From assembly GCA_023512835.1 (NCBI GenBank), contig CM042092.1, positions 44,944,535-45,008,534 on the forward strand: 64,000 nt of DNA, given 5' to 3'. This DNA is from Taxillus chinensis. Taxonomy: Eukaryota; Streptophyta; Magnoliopsida; Santalales; Loranthaceae. The position numbers were made by a program, and so were the translations under genes. Below are positions 24,701 to 36,511 of the stretch, in pieces (positions within the stretch are counted from its first letter, which is position 1; each line of letters starts with the position of its first letter). The notes beneath the pieces were generated by a model. It was not told the origin of the DNA. It made no database searches and was given only the letters and a program-made list of their open reading frames with translations.

Positions 24701-25194
24701 ATGGTGTGATATCTTCGGTCGCGGGTATGTGAATGGTTGTGGACGATGTGCATCAGCATGTGCGTTTTGGAAGGTCTGTTGTCTTTTAGGGGCCGACACG
24801 TCCTGCCGAGGAGACATGGAATGTGAGTCCATGATGCGTGAGCAGCACCCAGAATTGTTCGAGGACGAACAATCTTAAGCGTGGGAGGTGGCTGTTAGCC
24901 AAGGGATAGTGATGTGTTTTCTTGTATTAGTTGTGTGTACGATTTGGTGTATTTGTATTGTCTTTTAGACATGTGTTCATATTTGTGATGTGTTTTGAGA
25001 TGTGTATTTGTGACATGCGGATATGTGTTATATGCATTATTGTGGTTATGGATTATGGTCGTACTTTGTTATGTGCTGTTATGTGCTGTGTACGGTGTAT
25101 GACCCATTTGGGTGTGGTGGCTTGTCGGGTGGCAAATGGGTAGCTTGTGTTTGTTTTCCTCGTATGTCATTTCTTTTCGAGGACGAAAAGTCTT
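21791..25194 (+). other. largely non-coding interior of the non-autonomous element
   Basis: No reverse transcriptase, RNase H or integrase motif was found on either strand. A degenerate chromodomain-like piece (HGRAIPLLRILWKVGLEEE) is at about 22588-22665, and the polyprotein end (MMREQHPELFEDEQS, stop at 24876-24878) plus 3' untranslated sequence at 24830-25207 matches the array (50583-50905, minus strand). The roughly 2 kb between these two tail pieces is G/T-rich on the plus strand and unrecognised. Confidence 0.7.
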
Positions 25195-25207
25195 AAGGGG
25201 GAGAGGA

Positions 25208-25769
25208 TGTAAGGACCCGTACCTTGAGTTAGTCACAGTTTTGCCTTCTGAGTAGAGTTTTTCTAGATTTTGACCTAGTGAATGGACTCCAATGAATTCA
25301 CGTGAAAAAGGAAAGATGCTTAGAATGATGTCTTCTATCTACCATAGAAGTTTCAGGCCAAACAGACGTGTATGTGAGGTGCACGTGAAATGGGTCCATT
25401 TCACGTGCAAGTGTGGTTGTCTTCTACATGATGCAAGGAGGCTAGGGGTGAAGTTTGAGCGCATTTGGAGTGCATTTGGAGTTGCACGTGAATTGGGGAA
25501 TTCACGTGCAAATTGGCGTGCAGGCATGTTTTTGCATGGTTACCTTGGTTTTGTCATTCTAATCATCTTTTCCCAAAGGACCATGTTGGGATTGTGACCA
25601 TTTTGGTGTGTATGGATGTGAGAAGGTCATAGCTTGTTCCATCAAAACTACGTCGTTTTGATGCTGGGATTCACTTAATCAAAACTACGTCGTTTTGATG
25701 TTTTGTTGTCTATATAAGGAGGAGAAGCCCCTCTGTTTTAGGTTTAGGGTTTGTTGCTCCACCAGCCAT

Positions 25770-25805
<36 letters not shown>

Positions 25806-27011
25806 GGAGAGCTCCTGGTTGCTGCCAGGCGTTTTGCGTGGGTGATCAGTGTCTTGTGGGCGGACAGCGTTCGGCGTGGGAACCGTATTGCGGTGTTGTT
25901 GCCTTTTACTTGAGGTAGGGGTTCTGTTCTTCCTAAATCCTCCTCTATCCTAGGGTTCTAGGGCAGATTATAGAGTTATACCTGTTTATATATATATATG
26001 TAATCCATATAGGTGTGATCTCCTATATGGATGTTGGCCTTCAATGGCAGTTTTTGATGTATTCTAGTGTTGGATGGTGTGCATATTAAGTGTTCGATAA
26101 AATGCCTGTGTGGATATGTCGTGTGAATATGCCTAGTATGTGTTTGATAATATGCCTGGTGTGGTGGGTTTGTGGGTTGGTGAATGTATGCATGTTAAGC
26201 GTTTGGTAAAATACCTGTGAGACTCTGCATGTCAAGTGTTTGATTTTGTGCCTGATGGGCTGTGCGAACTAAGTGTTTGGTATTATGCCTGTGAAAGTGT
26301 GTATGCTACGTGTTTGGTTTAATGCCTGAGTGACCTTGTATGCTGTGTTTGTGGAACCCGGTGGCTGTGGAAGCCCGGGACTGGAACTGTTAGCCCATGT
26401 GGCTAAGCCTATATGGCCGTGGATATGTTAGCCCGTGTGGCTAAGCCTATATGGCCGTGGATATGTTAGCCCGTGTGGCTAAGCCTGAGTGGCTGTGGAT
26501 ATGTTAGCCTATATGGCTAAGCCTGTATGGTCGTGGATATGTGTGTGCCGTGTGATTGTGGAACACAACTTGTTTATATCTTATTGTCACTACACCGCAC
26601 CCGTACACACCCTCATGTAGACGCTAGGAGCATGGGATGGGTTGGGGAGACATGATCCCTACTGAGCTGTGGTTGCTCACCCCTCCCTCTATGTTGTGTT
26701 TTCTTTCAGGAACATACAGGCGTTAGGTGGGACCCCAAGGTGGAAGACCTTATTTACTTTATTGTCTACCATTTATGTTATTTTTATGAGAATTGATGTA
26801 ACCCCAGTGGGGATGGATTGAAAAGAGGATTTTGTTGTAATAAAGACTAGTTTGGATTGTGGATTGCTTTTATGAAGTTTACTGTCTTGAATGTGTTGTG
26901 GATGTTTAAAATGTTATGTTCGGGGTTTTCACCCTAACCCCTTTGCCCTCCGTGTGGGTACAAGGGGAGTCACGTACCGGTTTCCTCGGGTTGGAAATCC
27001 GGGGCGTGACA
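25208..27011 (+). repeat. 3' LTR of the non-autonomous element
   Basis: TGTAAGGACCC to GGGGCGTGACA, preceded by the purine tract AAGGGGGAGAGGA. Same features as the 5' copy: G-box hairpins 25381-25408 and 25484-25509, ACGT palindromes 25641-25662 and 25678-25699, TATA box at 25711, and a longer GA tract 25773-25801. Confidence 0.92.
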
Positions 27012-28814
27012 TAGCCACAGCGCAATATGCCCGGCCACAGTCGCCACACATGCCTGCCATCGGCGCATATGCCTGCCCCCGCCATAGTGGCCACACAGGC
27101 CTTAGTCTCACGGTGAGAACCCAAACAAGTCACGGAGTCCATGGCCCAATACCTCACGCCAACATACTAATATTAGTATGACATGTCATTCTCAACATTT
27201 CCTTTAGAACTGTAGCCAGTCTTCACAAGTAAATCCTGAATCCTTGATTTATGAAGGTAGTACGCATAGCAGCTATTTTCTTGAAATCAAAAGTCCCAGC
27301 ATTGGGTTTCCATATCATAAATAAGATAATCTGATTTTTGGGGATTTTTCTGAGATGTCTAACCCCATTTTCCAAAAAGTCACCACTACGAGCTTTTGGG
27401 TTTTTCCGAGATTTTACACTAAAACCAAATTTTCACATTTTGAAAGAGTGGGAATTAATTTTTCTAGTATTTTTCTTTGAATCCAAATGGGGGGTATTTC
27501 GTTATTTACATTATAACTTAAGTGTGTAGATGAGTATAGGTTACAATGTAAATAGGTCCAATCCAGTGTTGTAGTCCAGTGTCCAGTTACATTGCAGGAG
27601 CTGCGACTCGTAGCTCAGAACCTGCGACTCGTAGCTGCAGAGTGCGGAACTGCAGCGCACCTCGAAGACTCGAAGCGAGGCTACGACCTTCGACCTACGA
27701 GGCAACGAACTTCGACCCTTCGGCTACGAACTATGAACTACGAGGCTATGAACTACGAACTACGAGGCTACGAACTACGAACTACGAACTACGACCCTTC
27801 GACCCAAAACTTCGGGTCTTCGTCATTTCGACCCAGGAACGCGCCCAAGGTGCTGTTCATCGTCGTTTCCGCCTGTTCTTCGTCTGTAACGCGCTCAGGG
27901 TATTGTTCATCATCGTTTGCACCTGTTCTTCGTCTGAAATGCGCCCAGAAACTCCCAGACGCTCACTAACACCCCTGTTTCGCAACAAACTGCGATATCT
28001 ACCTCAAAACGCGTCCAGAACGCCTCTAAATCGCGCAGAAACAACAAAAACACGCATAAAATTACAGATTTCCAGAAATCTAGATCTAAACCCAGATTTC
28101 CATGGTTAACTTATCAACCCTCATGAAAAACACAGTTAATCAACCCCAAAATCACATAAACATATATCGACAATGATATAAAACAGTTCTTAACCACCGA
28201 TCTTATGCTAAACTATTAGATCTAACCCAAAATTGGATTTCCCCAAATTCTAGGGTTCATGCTCAATTTCATAAATCATGATTAATTTGTGCAGATCCAA
28301 AACAAGAGAGAGATAAGAAGTTCAAGGACACCTACTTGAAGTGAATCTTTGAGCTCCATGAACCCAAATCGCCCCAAATCGCCAAGGCCTCGAAGCTCTC
28401 TCTCTCAAACGCACAAACGTGATAACGTAAAATAAAATCTCTTTCTTTTCCTGCTATTTATATTTCTGCCAGTCAACTGACCTAGTCAACCATTGACCCA
28501 GTCAATAATTGACCTCCCAACACAAAAATTGACCTCCAAGGCCCCGAACTCCAAATTGAGTCAAACTACAGTCAAAACGCTCAAAATGATGAGCACAACA
28601 CTAGACTGATATTATCACACGCAAATGACCGCTCAAACGCAAAGTCAACCAATAAACCCCGAGAAAGTCAACAATCGGGTCAAATAGGGCCCCGACTCGA
28701 AATCGGGCCCAAGTATAGTCAAAATGCTCACATCGACAGCTACACTACCATCCAGATAGTTACATTCCCATAAAATGACTATCTCTCAAGACTGCCCAAA
28801 TACGAGTCTTTACA

Positions 28815-29133
28815 TCCTCCCCACCTTAGGACTTTTCGTCCTTGAAAATAAAACACATGCCCAAAAGACATAGCAAAATCCAAGCTCATGCCCCGAAGAC
28901 ATCGCAAAATCCAAGCTCAAGCACCGCACAACAATAAGACACAAAATATGATCATCAACCACACTTGTGCAAGGCAATGCACAACAAGACAAACAGAACC
29001 TGCATTGGGCACAAGATCCAACAATTAATAAGCTACACAATATCTCAAGCATCACCACAAACAACTGTAAAACAACTACAGAAAACATAACTCATACCTC
29101 AGGGAAGGTCCTCACATCCTCCCCACCTCAGGC
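28815..29133 (-). other. 3' untranslated region of element B
   Basis: Lies between the polyprotein end and the 3' LTR. On the minus strand it ends in the purine tract AAGGTGGGGAGGA at 28815-28828. A similar 'purine tract plus GGACGAAAAG' block occurs at 29115-29145, close to the stop codon, giving a diverged duplication. Confidence 0.6.
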
Positions 29134-30182
29134 CTATTCGTCCTCGAACAGCTCAGGATGAAGAATCCACATCTGGCTCTCTTTCTCCCAAGTCTGCTCC
29201 TCCATGCCTCGATGTTGCCATAACACCCGAACCAGTGGGATCGTCTTGCCTCGCAAGACCTGCTCCCGCCGGTCCAAAATCTGTGCCGGCATCTTAACAA
29301 CGGCACCATCATCAGCCAAGTTTATCTCGCGATTGTCCAACACATGAGAAGGATCTGGGTGATACCGCCTCAACTGAGACACATGAAACACATCATGTAC
29401 TCGCGCCAACTCTGGTGGCAAAGCTAACCGGTAAGCCATTGCGCCCACGGTGGCAACAATCTCAAATGGCCCCACAAAATGAGGGGAGAGTTTGGATCCA
29501 CGTCCAACCCTCTGATGCCCTCGACGCGGCGAAACCTGCAAAAATACCCGGTCACCCACCTCAAATTGCAAAGGTCGACGCCTCTGGTCTGCATAGGACT
29601 TCTGCCTACTCTGTGCTGTCAACATGCGCTGTCGAATCAGCTGTACTATCTCTGTGGTCTCTCGAACCATATCGGGACCGAGAACTACTGTTTCTCCCGT
29701 CTGTGCCCAACACAAGGGTGATCTACAAGGCCGCCCATACAACGCCTCATACGGAGCCATCCCAATCGTGGGCTGATAACTGTTGTTGTAAGAGAACTCC
29801 ACCAAAGGAAGGTGAGTCTCCCAACAACCTCCAAAATCTAGGACACAGGCATGTAACATATCCTCGAGCGTTTGAATCGTCCGCTCCGACTGACCGTCTA
29901 TCTGCGGATGAAAAGCTGTACTCAGGTTCACCCTGGTACCCAAAGCTCGCTGCAACTATCTCCAAAACTAAGATATAAACCTCGCATCCCGATCAGATAC
30001 AATAGACAATGAGACTCCATGCAACCGCACAATAACATCAATATACCTCTGTCCCAAAGTCCTCACTGGGTCTGTCTCTCGAATCGAAATAAAATGCGCC
30101 GATTTCGTTAACCGGTCGACAACTACCCATATCGTGTCGTGTCCCCTGGAACGAGGAAGTCCAGTGACAAAATCCATGGTCA
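29134..30182 (-). pseudogene. element B integrase core and chromodomain end
   Basis: Minus-strand frames 29968-30183 (MDFVTGLPRSRG, VVDRLTKSAHF, VSDRDARF) and 29134-29955 (STAFHPQIDGQSERT, ALYGRPCRSPLCW, HDVFHVSQLRRYHPD, then LVRVLWQH and HPELFEDE) carry all three DDE residues and the GPY/F-type and chromodomain-like regions. A frame break near 29957 separates them. The N-terminal zinc-binding part lies beyond the inserted LTR at 37672-37888. Confidence 0.85.
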
Positions 30183-31003
30183 CATGGTGTCACGCCCCAA
30201 TTTCCTTCCACTTGGAAATGAGTAGTGACTGCCCGTGCCCGCACCCGAAGGGACAAGGGGTTGGTGCAAGCACCTTAAAAGGACTTCTGGCACGGGTGCT
30301 GTCCCAAACCTGCACAACCAGGCTAACATGCCAAGGGGCATGCTCCTGCTCCCAAACCATGCACACAAACACAAATTCAATAACATCTTATTTTATTTCA
30401 TTTCAACGACTAAATGTTTATTACAACCCAGTCGGGGAAAAACCCCTATGAAGCCACAAATAAAACCAAACCAAATTCCAAACACATAAAACCAGAGTAC
30501 AACAAAGGAAATAACATAAAACTCCCAGCCTCAGGGGCCTAGCTCCTCAGCCTTCACCTACCGCCTGCTAAACCCTGCAAAAGAACAGTTTATAGGAGGG
30601 GTGAGCAAACCATAGCTCAGTAGGGATCCAGTCTCCCCAGACCCGTCCCGCTCTACAACATGCATGATATGTGTATGCTTGTGCTCGTGTCGTGCCTAAG
30701 GCTAAAGCAACAAACATCACCTAGTAAACACTCTTTACCTGAGCCCGCACTGGAGGGCAGAGGACACCCCGCCACCACAGCAACATGACATGCCACATCC
30801 AAGCGAATGTTGCATGGACACCAATGCAACATTTTCCACCCGAGTCAGATATGGTCAACCACCTCCTCGGGCGCCATACCTACCCTCAGGAATGGGTGTA
30901 GACTTAGCCCACCGTCGTGAGTGCTACACCGAGACTCAGGACCACGTCTTGGCCAAATCTCAAAGGGGTCCAGCTATTGTGCCTGGACCATATCTCAGCT
31001 CAG

Positions 31004-31388
31004 TGTCACGGACCGAGGCTTATCCTAGCATACTTAGGCCATTTTGGGGTATTTCCCCTTTGTAAAGTGTTGTACTTAGCTTATAGAGTAAGTTGTAGAG
31101 ATTTTAGATTTCGATCATATATGATGTCTCCTGGCGACATAGCCAGAAAAGTGTTAACATCTATATGTAGGGGAGTGATGTTGTAAAGCTTTCAAGCATT
31201 CAATACAATCGTTTGTTGCCTTCGTTTAAATCGATCTTCCGCTAAGCGCTTCCCTACACAATTGCTTTACAACGGATCGATGGGTTCCGATCCAAATGTG
31301 ACGAGTTAGGCTGACCTAGCGTTCCTTCGTACGGGTGGGAACTAGGTGCCGCACGGGTTAAGCTGCTATAAAGGCTGACCCCGTGACA
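31004..31388 (+). repeat. 5' LTR of the young chromovirus
   Basis: TGTCACGGACC to CCCGTGACA, 385 bp. Termini TGTCAC/GTGACA are inverted copies. Followed two bases later by the initiator-Met primer site. Confidence 0.95.
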
Positions 31389-31456
31389 AGTGGTATCAGA
31401 GCCCGGTTGGTGCTAAAGTTCGGTGGAACAATCAAAAACTTCGAGACGGTGTAAAA

Positions 31457-34400
31457 ATGACAAACGGAGGATCTGTTGTCATTAGTGGTGGCGACCACGA
31501 AGGCCGCGACAAGGAGCACCACGCTAAGGAACGGAGGAGAGACAAGTCCGTTTCGAGGGAAACATGTCCGTTGGAGAGTCGACTAGCCAAATTGGAGTTG
31601 GCGTTAGCCGAACGGATGGAGGTGGTCGAGGAGCACACCGAAAGCATCGAAAAGCCGGACTCGGAGGGTGAGGAAAGCTATGGGAGGATGCAAGGGCTTC
31701 TCAACTCCGTCATGGACGACATGAACTCTCGATTTGAGGGCTTGAAGGGTTCTCTCATGTCCCAAATCCTGGCGATGCAAGAGGAAATCAAAGAGATCAA
31801 GGCGGATTGGTCTCTCTGTAAGATGGCGGTCACCCAAGGTGGCGTTGGCGGCCATTCCAGCTCCAAAATCGATGTGCCAAAGCCTAAGACCTATGCTGGG
31901 TCTAGGAATGCAAGGGAGTTAGACAACTTCCTCTGGACCATGGAGCAGTACTTCGATGCCTTGAATATTGTTGACGAGGCAAAGAAGGTGAAGACCGCTC
32001 CGCTATACTTAGTCGATTCGGCTATGGTGTGGTGGAGGCGACGATATGCCGACAAGGAGTGCGGCTTATGCATTATCGATAATTGGGCGGATTTCAAGCG
32101 GGAGATCAAGGCCCAGTTCTATCCCCAGAACGCGGAGGACGAGTCCCGGGCGAAACTTCGGCGCCTTACCCACAAGGGCACGGTGCGGGAGTACGTCCGC
32201 GAGTTTTCAGAGCTCATCTTGGAGATCCCGGATATGTCCGCGAAGGATTCATTATTTTTCTTCATGGACGGATTGCAACAATGGGCAAAGCTGGAGCTGC
32301 AGCGGAGGAATGTGCAGGACCTGGCGTCGGCCATGGCAGTGGCCGAATCACTCATCGAGTACAAGAAGCCGGAGAAAACCACCAGTTCTTCATCGACTTC
32401 CAAGGCGAACAGGTTCCACAAGGAGAAACGTGGGGGAGACAACCGGAGTGAAGGAAAAGGGAGACCCTTCCAACCGTCTAAGGACCTTCACCCAAAACAC
32501 TTTGCGAATGGTTCCAAGGACGGGGAGAAGCCAAGGATCTCCTGTTTCCTTTGTGAAGGCCCTCACAAGGCGTTCGAGTGCCCGAAGCGCTCCAAGCTCT
32601 CCGCGATGATCAACGAAGACGAAGAGAGGAATGCGAGGGATCCACGACTTGGTTCCTTGCAACTCCTCAATGTAATCAAGGCGAAGGTGGAGGTGCCACC
32701 ATCCGGACGACAGAAGGGGCGCATGTACGTGCTCGCTAAGGCCAATAACCTTGAAACTAAGGCCTTGGTGGACACAGGTGCAACCAACAACTTCATTAAG
32801 GTGGAAGAAGCTCGTAGACTGGGGATAGTCTACAAAGAAGAAAAGGGCTGGCTGAAGGCGGTGAACTCCAGCGCCAGTCCAATCCATGGCGTGGCTCGAG
32901 GTGTCGAGCTAAGTATTGGCGAGTGGAGAGGCAAGGTGAATCTCTCCGTGGTGTCGATGGACGACTATCCCATGGTGTTGGGGATGGAGTTCGTTGACCA
33001 GGTGCGGGCAATTCCAATTCCTAGCACCAACACAATGTGCATCATGGACGAGGGGAAAACGTGCATGGTGAAGGTAATGCGGGAGGAAGAGCTCAAGGCG
33101 AAGTCTCTTTCGGCGCTCCAACTGTCTAAAGGAGTTAGGCGCCAGGAGCCAACCTTCATTGCTATGCTGAAGGAAGGATGCCCAAGTGTTGGGGAGGAGC
33201 CCCCAACCGAAGTGAAGACGGTCCTTGAAGAGTTTGGGGACGTTATGCCACCCGAACTCCCCAAACAACTTCCGCCGAAGCGGGAGGTGGACCATAGGAT
33301 CGAGCTTGAGGCCGGTGCAAGGCCTACTGCTGCGGTGCCCTATCGGATGGCACCACCGGAGTTGGAGGAACTTCGGAAACAATTGAAGGACTTGTTGGAT
33401 GCCGGATTCATTCGGCCATCCAAAGCGCCATTTGGAGCACCGGTGTTGTTCCAAAAGAAGCACGATGGGTCGATGCGGCTGTGCATTGACTATAAGGCGC
33501 TGAACAAGATAACAGTGAAGAACAGCTACCCCATCCCACTTATATCCGACCTCTTTGATCAACTTGGTGCTGCGAGATGGTTCTCAAAGCTAGACTTGCG
33601 GTCGGGATATTGGCAAGTGCGGATAGCCGAAGGTGATGAGGCAAAGACGGCGTGCGTCACAAGATATGGCTCTTACGAGTTCTTGGTGATGCCCTTTGGC
33701 CTCACAAACGCCCCTGCCACATTCTGTACGTTGATGAACCGGATCTTCCAACCATACTTGGATAGATTCGTCGTGGTGTACCTTGATGACATTGTCGTCT
33801 ACAGCAAAACCTTGGAGGAGCACAAGGCACACTTACGGCGGGTTTTCCACATCTTAAGGGAGAACCAACTCTTTGTAAAGAAGGAGAAATGTGACTTTGC
33901 GAAGAAGGAGGTGCCCTTCTTGGGTCACATCATTGGCGACGGCAAGTTAAAAATGGATAACAAGAAAGTGTTAGCCATCAAGGAATGGGAGACGCCCAAG
34001 AAAGTCCCTGAGATGCGTTCATTCCTTGGCTTGGTTAACTACTATAGAAGATTCATCCGCGGCTATTCCCACATTGCCGCACCCTTGACGGAACTATTAA
34101 AGAAGAACAAGACTTGGGTATGGGATGATACTTGCCGAGAGGCATTCGAGAAGTTGAAGCAAGCCGTGACAAACGGACCGGTGATGGCACTGCCGGACCA
34201 TACAAAGCCTTATGAAGTTCACACGGATGCTTCAGACTTTGCCATCGGTGGAGTTCTAATGCAGGAGGGGCATCCTGTAGCATATGAAAGCCGGAAACTC
34301 AATGGCACCGAACGGAGGTACGCGGTGCATGAAAAGGAGATGACGGCAGTTATGCATTGCCTTCGGGTGTGGAGGCATTACTTGCTAGGGTCCAAGTTCG

Positions 34401-36114
34401 TGGTGAAGACGGACAACATTGCTACGAGTTACTTTCTTACTCAAAGGAACTTAACTCCGAAGCAAGCACGGTGGCAAGGACTCCTAGCGGAATTCGACTT
34501 TGTGCTCGAGTACAAATCGGGCACAAATAATGTGGTGGCCGATGCACTAAGTCGGAAGGCGGAACTTGCAGCCATTAGCCAACCACAATTCCCCTTGGTG
34601 GACAAATTAAAGGAAGGAATGGAGCATGACCCATTAGCCAAGTCCTTGGTGGAATGCGTCAAAGCTGGGAAGACGCGGCGATTTTGGCTAAGGGATGACT
34701 TGCTCCATACTCGAGGGGAACGGGTGTACGTTCCTAAATGGGGAAGTTTGAGGAGAGACATCCTCAAAGAATGTCACGACTCGCGATGGGCTGGCCATCC
34801 CGGAGTCGATCGTATCTTGGCGTTGGTGGAAAGGAGCTACTACTGGCCTCAACTTTACGAGGACGTTCAAGTGTACATGAGGACTTGTCTTGTGTGCCAA
34901 CAAGACAAGATAGAGAATCGGCAATCGGCAGGACTGTTAGAACCTTTGCCTACTCCGGAAAGACCTTGGGAGAGTGTTTCGATGGACTTCATTGTTTGTC
35001 TCCCAAGATCCGAAGGATGCGGTACGATCATTGTGGTGGTCGACCGATTCTCTAAGTACGGAGTTTTCATTCCAGCTCCGAAGGACTGCACGGCAGACGA
35101 CACGGCCCGACTATTCTTCAAGTATGTGGTGAAGTATTGGGGCATTCCAAAGACAATCGTGAGTGATCGGGACTCACGATTCACTGGGCGGTTTTGGATC
35201 GAGCTATTCCGGATAATGGGTTCAGACTTAAACTTTTCAACAAGTTTTCACCCACAAACAGACGGCCAAACCGAACGTGTCAATGGCTTACTTGGAGTCA
35301 GATCTGAGGCACTACGTGAGTGCCAACCAAAGAGATTGGGCCAAGTTGTTGGACATAGCCCAATTCTCATATAACTTGCAAAAGAGCGAGTCCACGAACG
35401 AGAGTCCGTTCGAACTCGCAACTGGGCAGCAACCATTGACGCCCACCTCCATCACTCGGGGGTACATAGGAAAAAGCCCCGCGGCGTTCAAGTTTGCAAA
35501 AGGATGGCATGAACAGACGGATCTGGCCAGGGCATACTTGCACAAAGCGGCGAAGAAGATGAAGAAGTGGGCGGATCAACAAAGGAGGCCCTTGGAATTT
35601 CAGGAAGGAGACATGGTGATGCTCAAACTCCTTCCGCGCCAAACCAAAGCACTTAGACAATTGCATAAGGGTTTGGTGCGCCGATATGAGGGGCCTTTCA
35701 AAGTACTTAAGAGAGTTGGGAAGGTCTCATACAAACTGGACCTCCTGACTAGCTTACAAAGGCATCCGGTGTTCCACGTTAGTTTGCTCAAGCCTTACCA
35801 CGAAGACTTGGAAGATACGAGCGGACAACGGGCGGGGCGGACACCAACAGCATCAACGGGCAATACCTACGATAAAGAGATAGAGAAAATCCACTCTCGT
35901 AGAGTCGTGCCAAGAAGGGGCGTAGATCCAAGCCGGGTGGAGTACTACGTCCAATGGAAGAACAGGCCGGTTGAAGAGGCAAGCCGGGAGAAGGAAGAGG
36001 ATCGGGGCAATTCTCCAAAGAGATTGAAGAGTACCGGGAAGAAACCGAACGCTACATCCAGCAGTTCGACAAGTTCGAGGAAGCCGAAGACGCAACGAGG
36101 ACGCTGCGAAATCG
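31457..36114 (+). pseudogene. gag-pol of the young chromovirus, two frameshifts
   Basis: Frame from ATG 31457 to 35374 (1305 codons): gag with [14 protein letters not shown] core, zinc knuckle CX2CX3HX4C from residue 363, protease DTGATN at 439, reverse transcriptase YLDD at 775-778, RNase H TDAS at 923-926, integrase HHCC region (HPGVDR...CLVCQQDK), and DDE residues D1177, D1237, E1273. One extra base near 35283 then shifts the frame; the rest of integrase and the GPY/F region continue in the frame that is open at 35277-36188. A second break near 36004, inside the chromodomain (VEYYVQWKNRP...EKEED), moves the true end (QFSKEIEEYREE...) to a third frame running into the 3' LTR. All catalytic residues are present; only these two small shifts seem to disable the single polyprotein. 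No gag/pol stop separates the parts. Confidence 0.9.
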
Positions 36115-36126
36115 GGTGGGGGAGAA

Positions 36127-36511
36127 TGTCACGGACCGAGGCTTATCCTAGCATACTTAGGCCATTTTGGGGTATTTCCCCTTTGTAAAGTGTTGTACTT
36201 AGCTTATAGAGTAAGTTGTAGAGATTTTAGATTTCGATCATATATGATGTCTCCTGGCGACATAGCCAGAAAAGTGTTAACATCTATATGTAGGGGAGTG
36301 ATGTTGTAAAACTTTCAAGCATTCAATACAATCGTTTGTTGCCTTCGTTTAAATCGATCTTCCGCTAAGCGCTTCCCTACACAATTGCTTTACAACGGAT
36401 CGATGGGTTCCGATCCAAATGTGACGAGTTAGGCTGACCTAGCGTTCCTTCGTACGGGTGGGAACTAGGTGCCGCACGGGTTAAGCTGCTATAAAGGCTG
36501 ACCCCGTGACA
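36127..36511 (+). repeat. 3' LTR of the young chromovirus
   Basis: 385 bp, almost identical to the 5' copy. A G-rich purine stretch (GGTGGGGGAGAA, about 36115-36126) immediately precedes it and is the likely polypurine tract. Confidence 0.95.

Larger units (their letters stand above)
18738..27011 (+). mobile_element. young non-autonomous LTR retrotransposon (LARD-like) in element B's LTR
   Basis: LTRs 18738-20529 and 25208-27011, PBS 20533-20544 (TGGTATCAGAGC), purine tract 25195-25207, target duplication CAGCC/TAGCC (18733-18737, 27012-27016; one mismatch). The empty site is preserved at 42496-42500 in the partner LTR. The two LTRs are very similar by eye (about 15 differences in the first ~600 bases). 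The 4.7-kb interior has a gag remnant at the left and a Tekay-type tail at the right but no visible protease, reverse transcriptase or integrase. It therefore probably moved recently using proteins from relatives such as the array at 48828-64000, whose LTRs and internal ends it shares. Confidence 0.9.
18091..28814 (-). repeat. 3' LTR of element B, split at 18737/27017
   Basis: Ends TGTCACGCCCCC (18091) and TCTTTACA (28814). About 2.45 kb once the nested 8.3-kb element is removed; clearly the partner of 41854-44277. It contains a cluster of CTACGAA/CTACGAC words at about 27660-27800 and GTCAAC/TTGACC words at 28470-28700, and on the minus strand a TATAAATAG-type promoter box near 28455. Confidence 0.9.
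31004..36511 (+). mobile_element. very young Ty3 chromovirus (Reina-like size)
   Basis: LTRs 31004-31388 and 36127-36511, both 385 bp and differing, as far as I can see, at a single base (31189 G, 36312 A by eye). PBS 31391-31402 (TGGTATCAGAGC), TSD TCAG at 31000-31003 and 36512-36515. One gag-pol reading frame with all domains and a C-terminal chromodomain. Total 5.5 kb with short LTRs fits the Reina clade of chromoviruses. Inserted into the solo LTR 30188-37666, it is the youngest event in this stack. Confidence 0.93.

Noticed and set aside
21791..24780. Captured host gene in the interior of the non-autonomous element
   Set aside because: No long ORF, splice pattern or recognisable domain; origin left open.
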